From NCBI GenBank assembly GCA_023101725.1, contig JALJCO010010455.1:124001-188000 (forward strand): a DNA stretch of 64,000 nt. Direction: 5' to 3'. The notes under the pieces are model-generated. The model was not told the DNA's origin and did not search any database. It saw only the letters and a program-made list of their open reading frames with translations. This stretch comes from Atherinomorus stipes. Taxonomy: Eukaryota > Chordata > Actinopteri > Atheriniformes > Atherinidae. The position numbers and the translations under genes were made by a program. Positions 21,078-36,000 of this stretch are shown in pieces; position 1 is the stretch's first letter, and each line of letters starts with the position of its first letter.

Positions 21078-24000
21078 CTGAAACGTAAAACACAGACGAG
21101 AAAAAGGTCAGACACTCGCAAATGTCTTACATGAGGAGCACAAAACAGTTCAGGGTATGTTAAAACTAGAGATGTTCAATAGGGGATTATCACGCTCACC
21201 GGAAGTTCCCGGCATTTGGACACTTCCTCTTACGGGCCATTTTAACGACAGCCGTTCCTGCTCTGTCATGCTGTTTAAATCGGATAAACTCCAAACTTAC
21301 TTAAGTTTTCATTCCAGACTGAAGTGATACTGAGGAAGAAGTGGATCAAAGCGATCGATTCGCTGCGGTGAAGGACCGAACTTTATAATAGCACAACAGC
21401 GGCATGCTAGCATTAGCCAGCTAGCGTTTACTGACGTGCTTAACATTGTGCGTCTTAAAACACACAAACATCTGAAAATCGGGTCTGTACCCCCCCGTTT
21501 CCAGTGAAACAACTGGGGACTGCCAAGAAAGGAGACGCTTTCAGATGCTTGTGTGTTTTCAGCCGCACAAAGTTCGGCACGTCATCAAGCTGGCTAATGC
21601 TAACCTGCTAACACGACTGTGTAGTCTGCCGGCTACAAACAAACGTGTGTTGCTTTATTGTAAAGTTCGGCCCTTTACTCTGGAGAATCACTTTGATCCA
21701 CTTCAGTCTGGAATCCGTGAAAATTTAAGTAGGGTTGGCGTTTATTCACGTTATTTACGAAGTAAAGCAGGGACATTGAACTGGGCCGTCCAAGTGTTTC
21801 AAACTGGAAGTTTGGAACACGGAAGCGTGATAATCTCCTATGTTGGCCTTTTCACCGATATCACCCAACACCAATCTCTGCAGACAACTGTGAGGTTATG
21901 TATCTCATAATTTGAGAGATACAACTATATTCTGCTCTGAGAGCAAAGATCCCAAAATCTCTGTAACTCAGAGGATTTCATTTTGGACATCTGGCTGCCA
22001 CATACTAGCAGGTATTATCAACATGTGTCTAATTCTAATGTTTCTGACAACTTGGTATAAAAAAAAGAAAAAAAAAAAAAAAAAGAAAAAAAAAAGAAAA
22101 AACGAACAAGGACAACAAAAAAAAAAAAAAACAGAAAAAAAAAAAAAAGAGAAAAAAAAGGGTAGCCCGTCTTAACCAACAACTTAAACCAGACATAAGC
22201 AAGTCAGTCTGCAGCAGCATCGTAGTCACATGACTCTGTTATCCTGGAAGAACTTAATTTCCCATCATTCCTTTCAGGAGACATTCTACATGCTGGACCA
22301 ACACTAATGGAAGATGATATAGTGAGATTTTACTAACAAAATCTTGCAAGATTTAATTTTTAAAAATATCAGTCCAAAAAAACCCGATTTTTTCCGATAT
22401 CACATTTTAATGGCCAATATCAGCTGGACCCTAGTCCAGTTCATATTATTTTATCTTGTACACATATACTAGGAATGTTTGATATTGACTTTTCTACCAA
22501 TATCTGATATCAACCGATCTATGCAGGCAACTGTGAGGTTTTATCTCTCATATTCTGAGAATGAGAGACAAAAATCTCATGGACATCTGGCTGCCAGATA
22601 CTAGGAATTTATATTGGACAATATAGGAAAAAAAGGGAGCATCCCTTTTTCCAGTCCAGCCTTAGTTTTCAGACAGTTGTACACATTTTCTAAAACTTAA
22701 CAGGCTTATCAGAAAAAAACCCTAAAACGAAAACCTCATTCCCACAAATCAAAGCAACTCTCAGGTCCCTCTCTGCTGTGCTTTGGCTCTGATTGGTTGG
22801 TTCAACTATGGCTCAGTAAATTTTTAAACAAACTCCAAATTTGACTTTAATAAAAGGAAGAAAAAAAAAAACCCACGAGGTGGCATTAATGTGTTATTAC
22901 AGGCTACAGCGAGTTTAACAGAGTAGGTTTAAATGAGGATCCTTCCGCTCAGAAACAACCTCAAAAACTGAACTCACTGATCTGAAATCAGCTCAGATGA
23001 GTGGAGCTGTGATGCTCCATCGAGAGCCAAACTGATCACGTAAGCAGCAGAAAATCTGCAGTAACTTAGTTCAGAAGACACAATGAGCCGCCCCCACATC
23101 CTTACCTAAAGGGATGATAGAGTTGTGGATGGAGGCCGGCAGAGGTCAGAAACACGGAGCACGCTCAATTAAAGCAGATAAGATGGACTAAGCACCCTCT
23201 CCAGATATTTCTTTTAATGGGCTTAAATCCTCTCTGTTCAACCTTCGTTTTTTATTGATCTAACCTTAAAGAAACATTTCCCCCTTTTCATTAAAAACAG
23301 TTAAATAGAATTAGATTAACATAACTGAAATCTCTGAGGGATTTCAAAGCTTGCTCTGACCTGGTATCTGTCCGACAGAGGTGAGTCAGTCGGGTTTTGA
23401 TGGCTCCTGTGGGCTCCAGCAGGTAGAGGCAGGAGTGGACGTGGGCCCGGATCCCCTCCACCTGCACCTCAGGGTGCTCCGTGGATACAGAGGACAGATA
23501 CAACGGATCGGAGGACGGGTCCGCCTGCCAGGTCCTGAGCAGGAAAAGAAAAAGGAATATTCACATTTTTATTGGCAACAAACCCAAAATATATATGTTA
23601 AAAAATGACAAACGCATGGATGCATTTTTACTGCAATCAGCTCAATACGGCTGGAACAGATATATAAGGTAATATACATGTATATGTATAATGTACAGCC
23701 ATGGAAAAAAATTAAGAGACCACCCTTGCCATTAAATATAATGGTTATACAATCGAGTACCAACTGTGGTGTGAATCATGTGACTAAAAGAGACAGAAAA
23801 GAAAATCTAGAATGCCTAAAAGCTTTTTTGGGCAGTACAATGCCATAGCTATTAATGTAAGAACTTAATAATCACAAAAATGTTCTTAAATTCAACTCTT
23901 CTGAGCCATTTTTGTTATATTTGTCCAGACAAATGTACTTTCAGTAGTACCAGGCATTAAAATGACCAATTAATAAGAGAAAACAAGGGGGTTGTCTCTT

Positions 24001-27000
24001 TTTCCATGACAATGTATATACACACACTGGCCACTTTATTAGGCACACCTGTCCAACTGCCCATTAAGGCAAATTTGTAATCAGCCAATCACATGGCAGC
24101 AACTCAATGCATTTAGGCATGTAGACATGGTGAAGACGATCTGCTGCAGTTCAAACCAGCATCAGAATGAGGAAGAAAGGTGATTTACGGGACTTTGAAC
24201 GTGGCATGGTTGTTGGTCTGAGTATTTCAGAAACTGCTGATCTACTGGGATTTTCCTGCACAACCATCTCTAGGGTTTACAGAGAATGGTCCCAGAAAGA
24301 GAAAATATCCAGTGAGCAGCAGTTCTGTGGGCACAAATGCCTTGTTTGCATGCATTGTATGCATATGCACATACATAAACAGAGAGAGATGGCTAGATAC
24401 TGATTACATAAAGATACACATATTCAATACAGAACCCATATATGTACAGACTCTATATATAGATATACACAAAGAAAGTGTTGTTTGGGATATAACCTCA
24501 TACATTTACTCTCATTTGTATTAGAACTGATAACAGTGAAAATTTTGAAGTAGAAATGTATTTATAAAGTAAAGTTGTGTAACCTGTGACTGAATTTAGA
24601 TAAGTTCATCTCATCTTTGCTTAAAACCGGCACGGATACATTTATAATGTTTACTGAAGATGTTAGGGTGAATAAAACTGAAGGATTTTTACAACTAGGT
24701 TTTTAAAAACACTAGTTGATTCTGCTTCAAATGAGGCCGCTGCTGAATACATTATGGAGATTCACTGATTTTTCCTCTCTCACTCCGGGGTGACTCAGAG
24801 TTCATGTGCACGGTTATTAAAAGAAGAATCTGACAAAGGTGAACAGAGATGTCGTCCATCTTCATCAACAAACAACAGTCAGTCATCAAACTTTTACAGC
24901 ATGCTCCGTTTCAGCTGAAGTCGAGCCGACACTTCCAGCTCCGACTCCTCCCTCCTCGCAGCTTTGCATCGTTACCTGAGCAGCAGGAGCTCCTGAAGGG
25001 GCCGGGAGCCCAGGCTGTGGCCCAGGTCCTGCAGGAGACAGCGGTAGACCTCGGCGTCCTTGGACAAGGTCTGGATGACGGCAGCCTGACGCAGATTTTT
25101 GTCCCACATCTGCTGCTCCCTCAGCAGCCGGTGGAGCAGCTCCTGCTGTGGAGCGTCCACCTCCACGGAGCCTCGCCACATCCACAGCGGGCAGCCGTCG
25201 CTCAGCTGAGGACAAAGTTTTACATCCTGTGACTTCTTATTTCATCAAAGTTGTAAAGCCTTTCACATGAATCATAGACCGCGGAACCGGGGGGGCCAGC
25301 CGGGCCGCGGCCCTGGTAACTTTTGTACTCTGGTAAAGAAAAAAATAGCCTAAATAAATAACTGAAAGCAAGTTGCATTGTTGTCCTTATGACCTGTCAC
25401 AGCGCACCTTCTCTCTCTCACCCTGCGCCCTCCCCCGCCCCGTTGAAACCGTTCCCTGCAGCCTGCTATATATAGGTTACGTAGGCTGCATAGAAATATC
25501 AAATATGTGCCTATCAAGTGCATTGTTTATCAATACGTCATCATGCAAGCGTTGCGAGCCAACGTCAAAACGTCGATTTCAAAGCTAGCTTGTCATTAGC
25601 TGAGTTTCCATTACAGTTTTTCGAAAAATAAAAGCGATATTTCTTAAATTTCGAAAAAGTACAATTGCGATATGTGTTTCCATTGAATGGTAGGCCTATC
25701 AGCCGTAATTCTCGTAAAATCTCGCCCCGCGAGACTCCACTTGAGGAGGATGGAGATCTAAACATGTTTCAGAGCTGCTCCTCATCAGGAGATGAAAGCA
25801 GCGGATGATGATTCAGAGGTAAAGTCCGTATGTACGGAGCCTCTGATCACATCAGCAGGAAAAACACTGTGGAGGCTTCCAGGACAGACGCCCGAAATGT
25901 AACACGAATGAAAAGCCCCTCAGAATCAACTTCTGGAGTGTGGATGTCATTTCTGGATCTTTATTCCACTTTTATCGGCACCAGTTCCTGACTGATGTGA
26001 TGATGCAGCCGCTGATACGAAGGTGCAGTCATACAACGTTATCCGTGGTCACGTTTTAATAAATCCTGCTGACGTAGCCTATAATTAACATGTGGGAAAC
26101 AGATAACCGAGTCGTGGTGTTACAAATGTGTGGAAACGACATAAACAGCTGGTGTCCAGTCGTTAATACATGAAGAACTTAAAGCATCTGTATAATGTCT
26201 CAATGAACTCAGCTTGCTGAGTTACGGCGATTTGGGGATTTCTCATATATGTGACTGATTAAACTTCCCCCATCACTTCGATTTCACAGCTTGTAAATGA
26301 TCATATTCATCATAATTAGGAGGAATAACTGGATTCTAACCCCCTACGTCACTCCTGATGACGAGCAATTGCGAAAAAAAATGTTTCCATTACACTTATG
26401 CGCAAAACTGCTTTATCGAAACGTCTGGATTTACGCCTCATGAAAGCGTACAAACTTTTTGGCGATATTTGAGAGTTTTTTTTTTTTCGAATTGTAGGTG
26501 TTTCCATTAGCGGTTTTTAATTGCGATATTTAGGTTTTTGTGCAATTCCAGGTGTAATGAAAACCCAGCTATTGTTGACATTGTGAAAATGAAGAGACAG
26601 ACATCTATTTAAACTTTTTTGACAACCAAGCCAAAACTACAAAAGCAGGATGAAAAAAATACTCCTCCTTCCTCAGAGACACAACAAACATCATCTTTTG
26701 AAAGAAAGTGAAAAGAAAAAAAGGTGCTATTTTTTAAAAAGCTACGTCAGGTTTCTTTTTTTTTTTTTTTTTTTTTTTTTTGGAAGTATGGCCCCCCTCG
26801 TTCAGATGCGTTCCGCGGTCCATGACATAAATATTAAACACTTGCTAGTTTCCTGGAAGCAGCTGTCTGATGGGCGTATCGATACATCGATATCTGATAT
26901 TTCTTAATCTCACGATACCACTGCTGATATAAAACTTGCTCAATTTTGGTGTATTATTCACAAGAATAAAATGCTTAGTTCACATGTCAGTTCTAACTTT

Positions 27001-30000
27001 TGGGAGTGTAAAGGCTTGTTTATCACGCATCAGCCACGTCAGCCAACCCTGAACATGATGCCTGGTTATTTTCACCACTTACAGAGATTTGCAATGCTGC
27101 TGTGGAAGTCGGAAAACCGAAGACGCTGGTGTATTTGGGTCCACCAAATACTCAAGAGGTAAGATTTAGGTGAATTAAATAACGTATTCCAGGAGTTGGG
27201 TCTGGATGGCGGCTACTTCCGGAGGTATTTCGGACTTATCCATTCCCAGTTTGATGATCTGCTGGGTGATCGCGTATCCCTTCAGGACACAAACTACAGG
27301 CGCGCGATCAATACCCTCAGTTAGTTTTTCCCATCTTGAGCAAACAGGCGGAACACACTCCATTTGTACAAATAATATGCAGAAATGGAACGCCTCAGAG
27401 CGCCTAATAAATGGAACGCCTCATTCTTGCAAATACTGTGCAAAATTGTTTGCGAATTGGATGCACCATTCTCACCAACAGGATGCACGATTCTCAAATA
27501 GGTCGCCCCTTTCTCGCAAAGCATATTCTTATGAATACAATTTATTATCATTATCGGCCAATCAGATGTCATGGTGACTACGATGCTGGGGTTAGTGGTG
27601 ACGACAATGTCTTAATATTTTACTTATTCAATGCTGGTTCTTGAGCAGTATGTTTATGTTTCAGAAATTTTGTTTTCTCTTAATTTACAATAAATACTTT
27701 AATTCTAGTTTTAAAAAGATTGAATTTTATCCTTACTTTGTTTACATAATGATATATTTTATGAGCATTTTCCTCAGTATTTAAGGAATTTTTTCTTTAA
27801 CGGTGAGGTATTTACTCAGCTAAGAGTACTGATATAAATGAAAAAGTACCATAAACTAACGGTATGGGCAGGAAAGATTTCGGCATGCCCGTCTCTGGAT
27901 GGTGTGGAGGTGATTACATCTGTTATTTTTTCAGCCTTTAAGGCTCGACGGGACTTTAAGAGTTAAGAAAACAAGAAGGTGACAACAGTCACTGTCGACA
28001 CGTTTGGCTCCAGTGACAGAGTTTAGTAAATCTGGACCTGGAACAGCCTTGTTCCTCCCTCCATTCACCTTTTTGAAGGCCAGCTCCACGTTCTCCGGAG
28101 CTGGCTGGACCTCCCAGTCCGGACTCTTCTCTCTGGCCTCCTTCAGGAGCTGCTGGGTGCTCAGCTGCAGCCTCTTCCTCCTCTCCTCCTGCTCCCCATC
28201 AGCTCTACCCTGAGTCTGGAGCACCTCCTCACCGCTCTGACCGGGCCAGAACTCTGGAAGCTGCAGAGAGCATTTGACCCATTCAGCATGTTTCTGGAAT
28301 AAAAAGCACCTGTTTGGTTTTCTGCCTGCAGAGCGGCTCGGCGGTACCTGGAAGAGGCTCTGGGCCTCGGTGATCATGTTTGCCAGGCCCTGGGTGGCGG
28401 CCAGGTTCTCACTCAGGTCCCGCTGGTCCGGCCGACCCAGGCTGTATTTCCTGTGACTGGACCTGTGGAAATAACACAGGAAGTCGGTGTCACGGTTGCT
28501 TTTATCATCTCCTGTTGGTGAAAATCCCCTCACACACCCAGAGCAGCAAACATCCTGGAACTTGGAGAAAAAACTAGAACACCTATGAAAGATTCGCCCA
28601 GAAAAGCCAATTTTACTGCAGAATGTTCTTAACTTTGTAACACGTATTGAAAATTGAATTCAGCATTACATGTCAGACATATAAAACTTATTATAGGTTA
28701 AAGGAATAGTACACCCTCAGGATGATGGGTCATCTTTTACTCATCCTCATGCTGAGCAAGACTCCGGAGCACTTTTTAATATCTGAAATGCAGCCGGAGA
28801 TCGGACAGCTTTTCATATAATGGAGTTCACCAGCAACTGAACCAAAAAGGTCCATAAAAGTCCACAAAAACTTGTCAGTATTCCTCCATACTGCTCGTCC
28901 AAAACGAAAACCTGTCCGATCTCCGGCTGCATTTGAGATATTAAAAAAGTGCTCCAGAGTCTTGCTCAGCATGAGGGTGAGTAGAAAAAGGAACATACTT
29001 CATTCTGTAGGTGTACTATTCCTTTAATAGTGTGATGAATAAATTTATGTTCCTGCAAACTTTTTCAGCTCAAAGGATCAAATATTAACAGTTGTGTTAT
29101 GTCATATTTTCCTTAGTCCACGTAAACAAGGCCAGTGATATCCTGATATCAGCTGGGATTAATCACAGCTTCATAATTACTACGAGGGACTCAATTCTGC
29201 TGTTTAAGGTGTTTGCGTTCAAACAATCAATATGTAGGCATTGAGCAAGTTATCAGCAAATGAATAATCTGTGGTCAGTCAGTAAAACATTAGATGTAAT
29301 TTTCAGTAGAAACATGACAGTTGGACAAAACTGTCCAACTTTTTAAGTCTAAAACCTGCACATTCTGCACGTCCGTCTCTGATTTATCTGATTTCTTTCT
29401 CAAATGAACGCTGACGACTTGCAGAAAACAGCTTCTTATCAGGACGTGAAGCCGAGGCCGGATGGAAATTGGTCCAGGTTATGTAATTTTCTGAGTAAAC
29501 CATGTTAGGCAGCTTTTTATTTGCAGCAAGTAGGTGTGTGTGCAAGATGGACCTGGTCCAGAAGGTGATGTGATCCGTGAGAACGGAGAAGTTCAGAAAC
29601 AGGACTTCTAACAGGGCAACAATGGGAGGAAGAAAAAATATTTTATATAAATGACGATCTGATGAGATTTTCAGCACAGAAGAGGAATGATTCAGTCACA
29701 TCTTTAAGCAAAAAAATAACCAGACAGAGCTTTGTTATTATTATTATTATTTATTGTTGGAACTAACCAACACTGAATGAAAACATCAGTTTCTAATTAA
29801 TGTAAAATGTTGACTTTAAAACCTGGTGTGTGACCAGAAACAACCTGGTTGATTCAGAAAAATCTACTTGAGATGAACTCGTATGTAAACTGTTTGCAGT
29901 TCACATCTAAACAAGCTGCTCAGGAAAAGAAAAACGATCAGAGAAATCTCCGAACTCCTCTGATCTCCGTCCTCTTTCATTTTCAGCCAAAACAGAACAA

Positions 30001-33000
30001 GACACCCGAAGACAGAGTGGACTCCACGCCTAACACAGTCTTACGTAACCGTAAGCGCTTACATAACCGGGACAATGCGGGTCAGACACCTCGCGCCCTC
30101 CATCTGCTTTCCATCCTCTACCGAGATGATGGGAACTTCCTTTATGTAAAAAAAAAGCTGCTCTGGCTTCGTGTTGTACATGATGGAAAACGTGGATGTC
30201 CGTGACGTGACGCCGTGAGGCGTTGCACGTGGCCTCGGCTCACCTGGCTGCGTTGGCGTCTCTCTTTATGGTGTTGAGGTGGAAGAGAGACGGCGCCAGG
30301 CAGACGGCGATGTTCGTGGGGGTCATCTGGTTCTCGTCCACGCAGGCCACAACGTCTCGGAGGAAGAAGAGCAGAGTTCGAAGCGCCTCCCTGTTCTCAT
30401 CAGGAAGAAGCAACATGGCCGCCTGAGCTGCAACCAGCTGCTGATCCTTCGGAAAATCTGCAGGCGGACAGAGATTTTCATTTCTACACGCTAAACTTAC
30501 AAATCATCAAACAGTTTTCAGCCAATAAGCTGTAAAATACGCTGCATGTCGACGCTAAACTGCGGTTGTACTCAGAGGTTTGGATATTAAAAACGTCATT
30601 GCACACGCAAAAACTTGTGCAAACCGATTTACAAACAGTGTGCAATAAGGGTTGCTTCTTTCAAAGCTGCAAAATCGCGCTTCTGCAATAGTTCGTCTGC
30701 TGCAATGAATGTGCAATACGGGCGTTTGCATACGATTGTGCATGTTGGGAATAGAAAATGTTAATATTAGGGCTAGGATGATACGCTTTTCTTCCGATTC
30801 GATACGATTTTTTAAGTGTTAATTTGATTCAAATTGTGATTCTTTAATTTTGCCAATTTTGATGATTTTTACAATTTCTGTGCTTTTTTTTTTAAACCAC
30901 ACCAGGTTGTCTGTCATTCTCTGCCTTATACATTTTTTTTTTCCCCCCAGAAACAGATACGGGTGGGAAAAAATATCAATACACTGAAATATTGCAGTAT
31001 TTTTATACGCCGATATCATATTCATATTTAAAAAGGCGATATTGATCTATTTTATCTACAAAATTTTGCGAGGTTTGATCTTTGTTACGAAATCCTGTGT
31101 AAGTTCACAAAACTTCACAAGATTTTGTAACAGAACTATGAAATCTCGTGAGATTTCGTTAGTAAAATAGATTGATACCACGTTTTAAAATACCGATATA
31201 TATAGGCATATGAAAATATTTCAGTGTATCGATATTTTTTCCTATCCCTATATAGCATAACGCTATTACTGTGCGTTCAGACCAAGAGCGACTAAAGCTG
31301 TAAAATCGCCGGAAGTCATTCACTTTCAATGAACAGGAGCGACGAGCGAATAAAGCGACAGAAGCGACGACCTACAAAAGTTGAGCGATTAGAGCGACTA
31401 AACAAAGTTAAAAATAGTTTAACTTTATGCAAATTGGCTATGACACGTTTTGGCTGTAAAACCCTGACAACCAATTGGAATGTTTAGCCTGAGTGTTGCA
31501 AGTCACACCGCGTCTCCTACGGCTGCAATAAGCAACAGAGGCCCAACTTTTTGTAGGTTTCTATGAGCCCCAAACGCGAAACTTGCCTGCTAATCGAGCG
31601 CCTATCATGCTATGTTAATGGGACGATATGATTTATAAATATCGAAAGTACTATGTTATAATAATAATAATTGACAGGGATAAAAATACGTATTTCCCTT
31701 TTGTCCCTCGTCTTGACATTTAGTTTGAGAGTGAGAGATGAATGAGTGAAGATCTGCAGATGCAGATCAGTGAAGATGATGTACTTAACTAAGCTACAAC
31801 ATTATTTTGTTTTGGGGTGTAATTTAATCAGTTATGTCCAGACCGTTGTTTTTAAGTAGGAGACGGATTTCTGGTTAATCACAGGCTACAACTTGTCAAA
31901 GCACAAGGCAGCGATCACGAAAAGCATCACTGCAAAAGCTCTGCTAATGGTAAAAAGCATACGGTCCTTTTAAAATGATATGCAAAATTGAACATGATGT
32001 CATAAGCGACTTGAGCGACAAAAGCGAACAGATTTATTGTAGCAGCTATTTTTATGAGCGACAAAAGCTATTTTACAGCTTTAGTCGCTCTTGGTCTGAA
32101 CGCACAGTTAGACAGTCAAAGAAAAACATTTCGCCCTCTGCTGGAGAAATAAACAGACTAAAATGAAGGATTTAAATTTGACACACGAACACAAAATACT
32201 GAACGAAAATCCGGTTTTTAAAAATTGTCAAAAAAAAAGAAAAGAATTTGATATTTTTATGTTCGATTTTCCCACCCTAAATAAAAATATTAATTTAGCA
32301 CTCGCAAAGCAATTTATCAACCCTGAAACGGGTTGCAGTTGCTGTCTTTTGCATCTACATTTAGTACGTCTGAAAAGCAGGTGCAAACTGGCAGCTTTGC
32401 GCACAAATATCGGCAGCTTCTGAGGGGAACAATGCTAGACACGCATAACTGTGATTTAAAATAATTTTTCATGAGCTGTGAGGTTTCGTTTTCATTCTTC
32501 AGTTCAATAACAATCAGCACAGCAAACACCACTATTTAACACGGTGTTAAACATACTGGACAAACCAAACTGAACATTTGCAGCTGCTGCAGCTTAATGA
32601 GAACTAAAGCTGCATTAATTGTGTCTTTTTATTTCCTGTTTTTGCCAACGTCACATATTAACTTGGATTTTATTGGCTGGACAGGATCTTTGGCAGCGTG
32701 CACTTTGTGCATAATAGATGTCAAAGACTATCTTCAAGGCTGCAGACAGTTTAATTTGTTCAGCAACTCCTGATCCGTGTCCTCATAAATTGGCCCTTTC
32801 TGAGACTTTGCATGAATACTGGTTGTATTATTTTATATTTATCATACTTATTTTAAATTATATCAACACTACATGGTTGTAGTTTCCTTTCGCCCTTTTG
32901 TCTTTTGAAATTCTCCACGCTGCAAACCTCGGAGCACGCGTTATCCTCATTTATATAGGGGCGTTTCCAACACGTTTGCGCCTGCCGCCATTTGTGCAAA

Positions 33001-36000
33001 CACTCTTAGTAAATCAACTGCAAAACACAAAATTCTAGCTAGCACAGGCAAATTTCTACACGTATATTTGGATCTTAGTAGATCCAGCCCTGACTTTTGC
33101 TGCTCCACGCTACCGTGTCTTCCTTTTGTCTTCAACTCGTTGCTTCGGTATTTAATGGAAGATGTTGATAAGATGGAAGCAACCCAGCTTTTTCACTTGC
33201 ACAGACAGAAAAACTAAAGTCAGATTCCAGGTTTTACGTGCATGAAGATGTAGAAATACTGGGAAGAAATTCATGGGCGTTAATTCAGGTTCTCATAATC
33301 ACATATAATCACATAAATGCCATTTTCTGATAAACCACATCAAACCGTGCTGTCTGCATAATCTGATAACTCAAAATCAGATAATGGTAAGAAAGGTCAC
33401 TAAGTTGATGAGAAATTAGATACTTCTCATGAGAGACGTGGATACAGAGGTCCTTAAAATTATTCATACCCTCCAATTAAAAGGAAAAAAAATAGCTGTC
33501 ACTGAAATGAAATAAGGAAAATACATTTATCCGGGAGGGAAATTCGATTATAAGTTGCAAAGAAATGATAAGAAATAAGTTGAAATTGACAAAAGTATTA
33601 ATACATAAAAATTAATTGTGTTTAACAAAAATAAAACAAACAAGCATGATGGGGCTCTGAAGGTTGAGCAACACTGAGCCAATCACTGCAATCAGGTGTT
33701 TTCTGTAACGTCCAATCAGACGTCTGCACCTGTTGACAGGTATGTTGGTCCACTGTTCATGGGGAAGATGCTCTAATGTGTCTGGGACATTTTTTCAATT
33801 ATTATTTTCAACTATAATTGAAAAATAATTTCTTTCACTAAATTATATTTTTTCAATTTTATTTATTATTAGTTTCTTTAGTTTCTTGTAATTTGAATTA
33901 CTACTCTCAATTTAGCTTCGTCTTTAATTGAAGGGTATGAATCATTTTGAGGACGACTGTACGTAAACGGCCACATACAGCAGGTGATTAACGAGGCGTG
34001 AAAGACCCACGGGAAACACAGCGGCCGAAGAAATTCAGTATATGGTAGAATCATTAGGGGGAGAGAAAAAATTCGGCAGCTTGGTACGACTGGTGTTAAT
34101 AACCTTCAAAATGCAGTTAGTGAAATTCACAATTTGCTCACACTGATAAATGTGGAGGAACGACTCGCAGAGCTTGCTGGTGAAAACGGGCTCAGGCAGG
34201 TCTCTGAAATACTGCTTCACCATGTCGGCCACGTCGAAGGCGGACTGACCGTCGTACGAAACCCCGTCTGGGTCGGACTCCACCAGCTCACGGAGATACT
34301 GAATACGAGATTTCACCCCTGACTTCCGGAAGAGACCCACCTGGGAGATGGAAGAACAAATGTTAACTCGAAGTTCGAGTGTATTATCTGCAACTCGTTT
34401 AACTTAATTATTGATCATCTTACACCTCAGCGTAGAAACGACACGTTACATGTCAGGGATGTTACCTGGTCCAAACACTCGGTCCTGAGGTAAACCAGGG
34501 CTCGGAGGATGCTCGGAGGAAGCGGCTCTCCTGTCTGCTGGACGCTGAGGAGCAGGGGAACACCAAACACCCGCCGTCCTTTTACCTCCATCGCACTGGT
34601 CTTCCTCGGAGGTTTGGGAACAGTCCTGCAACGGCAAGAGTCCCCGTTAGACCTGGGACTCCCCTCATGATTCCAGAGTACAACAGCGTGGACAAGGAAG
34701 CGTTATGGACAGAAGCATCAACGGAGAACAAAACTGGCAGCTTTCCTTTTGAAAGTAGAGTCAAACTTTACTTGTCACAGAAATGTGGATGATACTGGAT
34801 TAGAAGATGACGAAGAGAAAACACGAACATTTCTCAAAGTTCTTGGAGTTTCCTGTTTAGATAATTCTCCTAATTTGTTTAACCAATTGTGACTTCAATT
34901 TACTACCCTTTCGGGTCATTGGAGGACAATGATACTCTGAAATAAAATGCAGTATTTGAATAGTTTAAGCTTGAAAAAGTTCTCATTTTTGTCTATTATT
35001 CCAAATAATAGTGAAAATACATGTCAGGTCTGCACCTTTAAACCCAGATGATATCACACATTCACTCTGAATGTGTTTCCTCTTTCTCTCAGATTTTTCA
35101 GTGAGTTTTTTTTAGCTCTCAGAAACAAAATGGCCATTCTGAGAAAAGTGCCTCTGAGTGCCATTCACTGGCCCAATTATCAGCTAATTGCTCTATTTTT
35201 AATCATCAGGTGCTCACTTTGGAATCGGTGATTACATGATTAAAGTGATAAGACATGAAGATATTACAAAATCCTGGAGGGCTTCTTCGTTTGAACATCT
35301 GAACTGCTTAACAGAGATGTCTTTCACTGCCACCATTTTTCATTAAACTGTTTTGGATCAGAAGTTATGGAACTCCACAAATGTCTCATTTTACAACAAA
35401 TAAACAAGTTAAAAGTAAATGCAGCTTTTTAGGGACACATTTAAATACATTATAAAGAGTTTTTAGTCCACATGTAGACAGATTATACAGTAATACAAGT
35501 CACACTAGTCCATTTTAGAACAAGTCATCTGGATTTTTTTTTTTTTTTTTTTTATCCAAGTAGCTAGCAGCATGACTCATTAAATGACAGTAAATAGATC
35601 TTTCAAAACTGAATGAGATATTTAAAATCTTAATTTTCTATCTAAATTCTGTTTTTGTACGGAGTAACAATATGTTCGTTCTTGTAGATGCTGTGGTTGT
35701 TTGTATCCTGGACAGAGGTTACTTTTTAGCTTAGCTAAGCTAGTGATTGTTAGTAGTTTTACATATATTATGAAAATAGCCTAATCAAACATATGTAATT
35801 GATATTTAACAGCATCTTGTTGCTACATTTCCCCCCATGTACGATTATTAATGTAAAATCAGTTTGTGTTTACCAGATTTTAAACCAACCATTAGCTCGA
35901 AGTGAAAACTGGTGATGGAGGGAAAAGGTAGCGCTTCAATTTGCTACATTTAAGTGTACAAACTAAAAAAAAAAAGTGTACAAACTAAAACAAGTAATCA

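Larger units (their letters stand above)
23535..24975 (-). other. stard8 intron: Tc1-type pieces
   Basis: It contains a Tc1-type MITE (23694-24016), a truncated Tc1 transposase start (24000-24350) and AT-rich sequence to 24845. No exon. Confidence 0.7.
25206..28068 (-). other. stard8 intron: inverted-end element, poly-T and Harbinger relic
   Basis: It contains the element at 25598-26570, a 32-base-scale poly-T at about 26750-26780, and hAT-like debris near 26870-26930. The transposase relic is at 27085-27330. No stard8 exon was seen in it. Confidence 0.7.
30458..34141 (-). other. stard8 intron: hAT debris, Harbinger-type and Tc1-type MITEs
   Basis: A hAT-like end lies at about 30768 and a foldback hAT-like element at 30960-31253. 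The TTA-flanked element is at 31269-32107 and the Tc1-type MITE at 33443-33961. The 32300-33400 stretch shows no element or exon. Confidence 0.65.
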
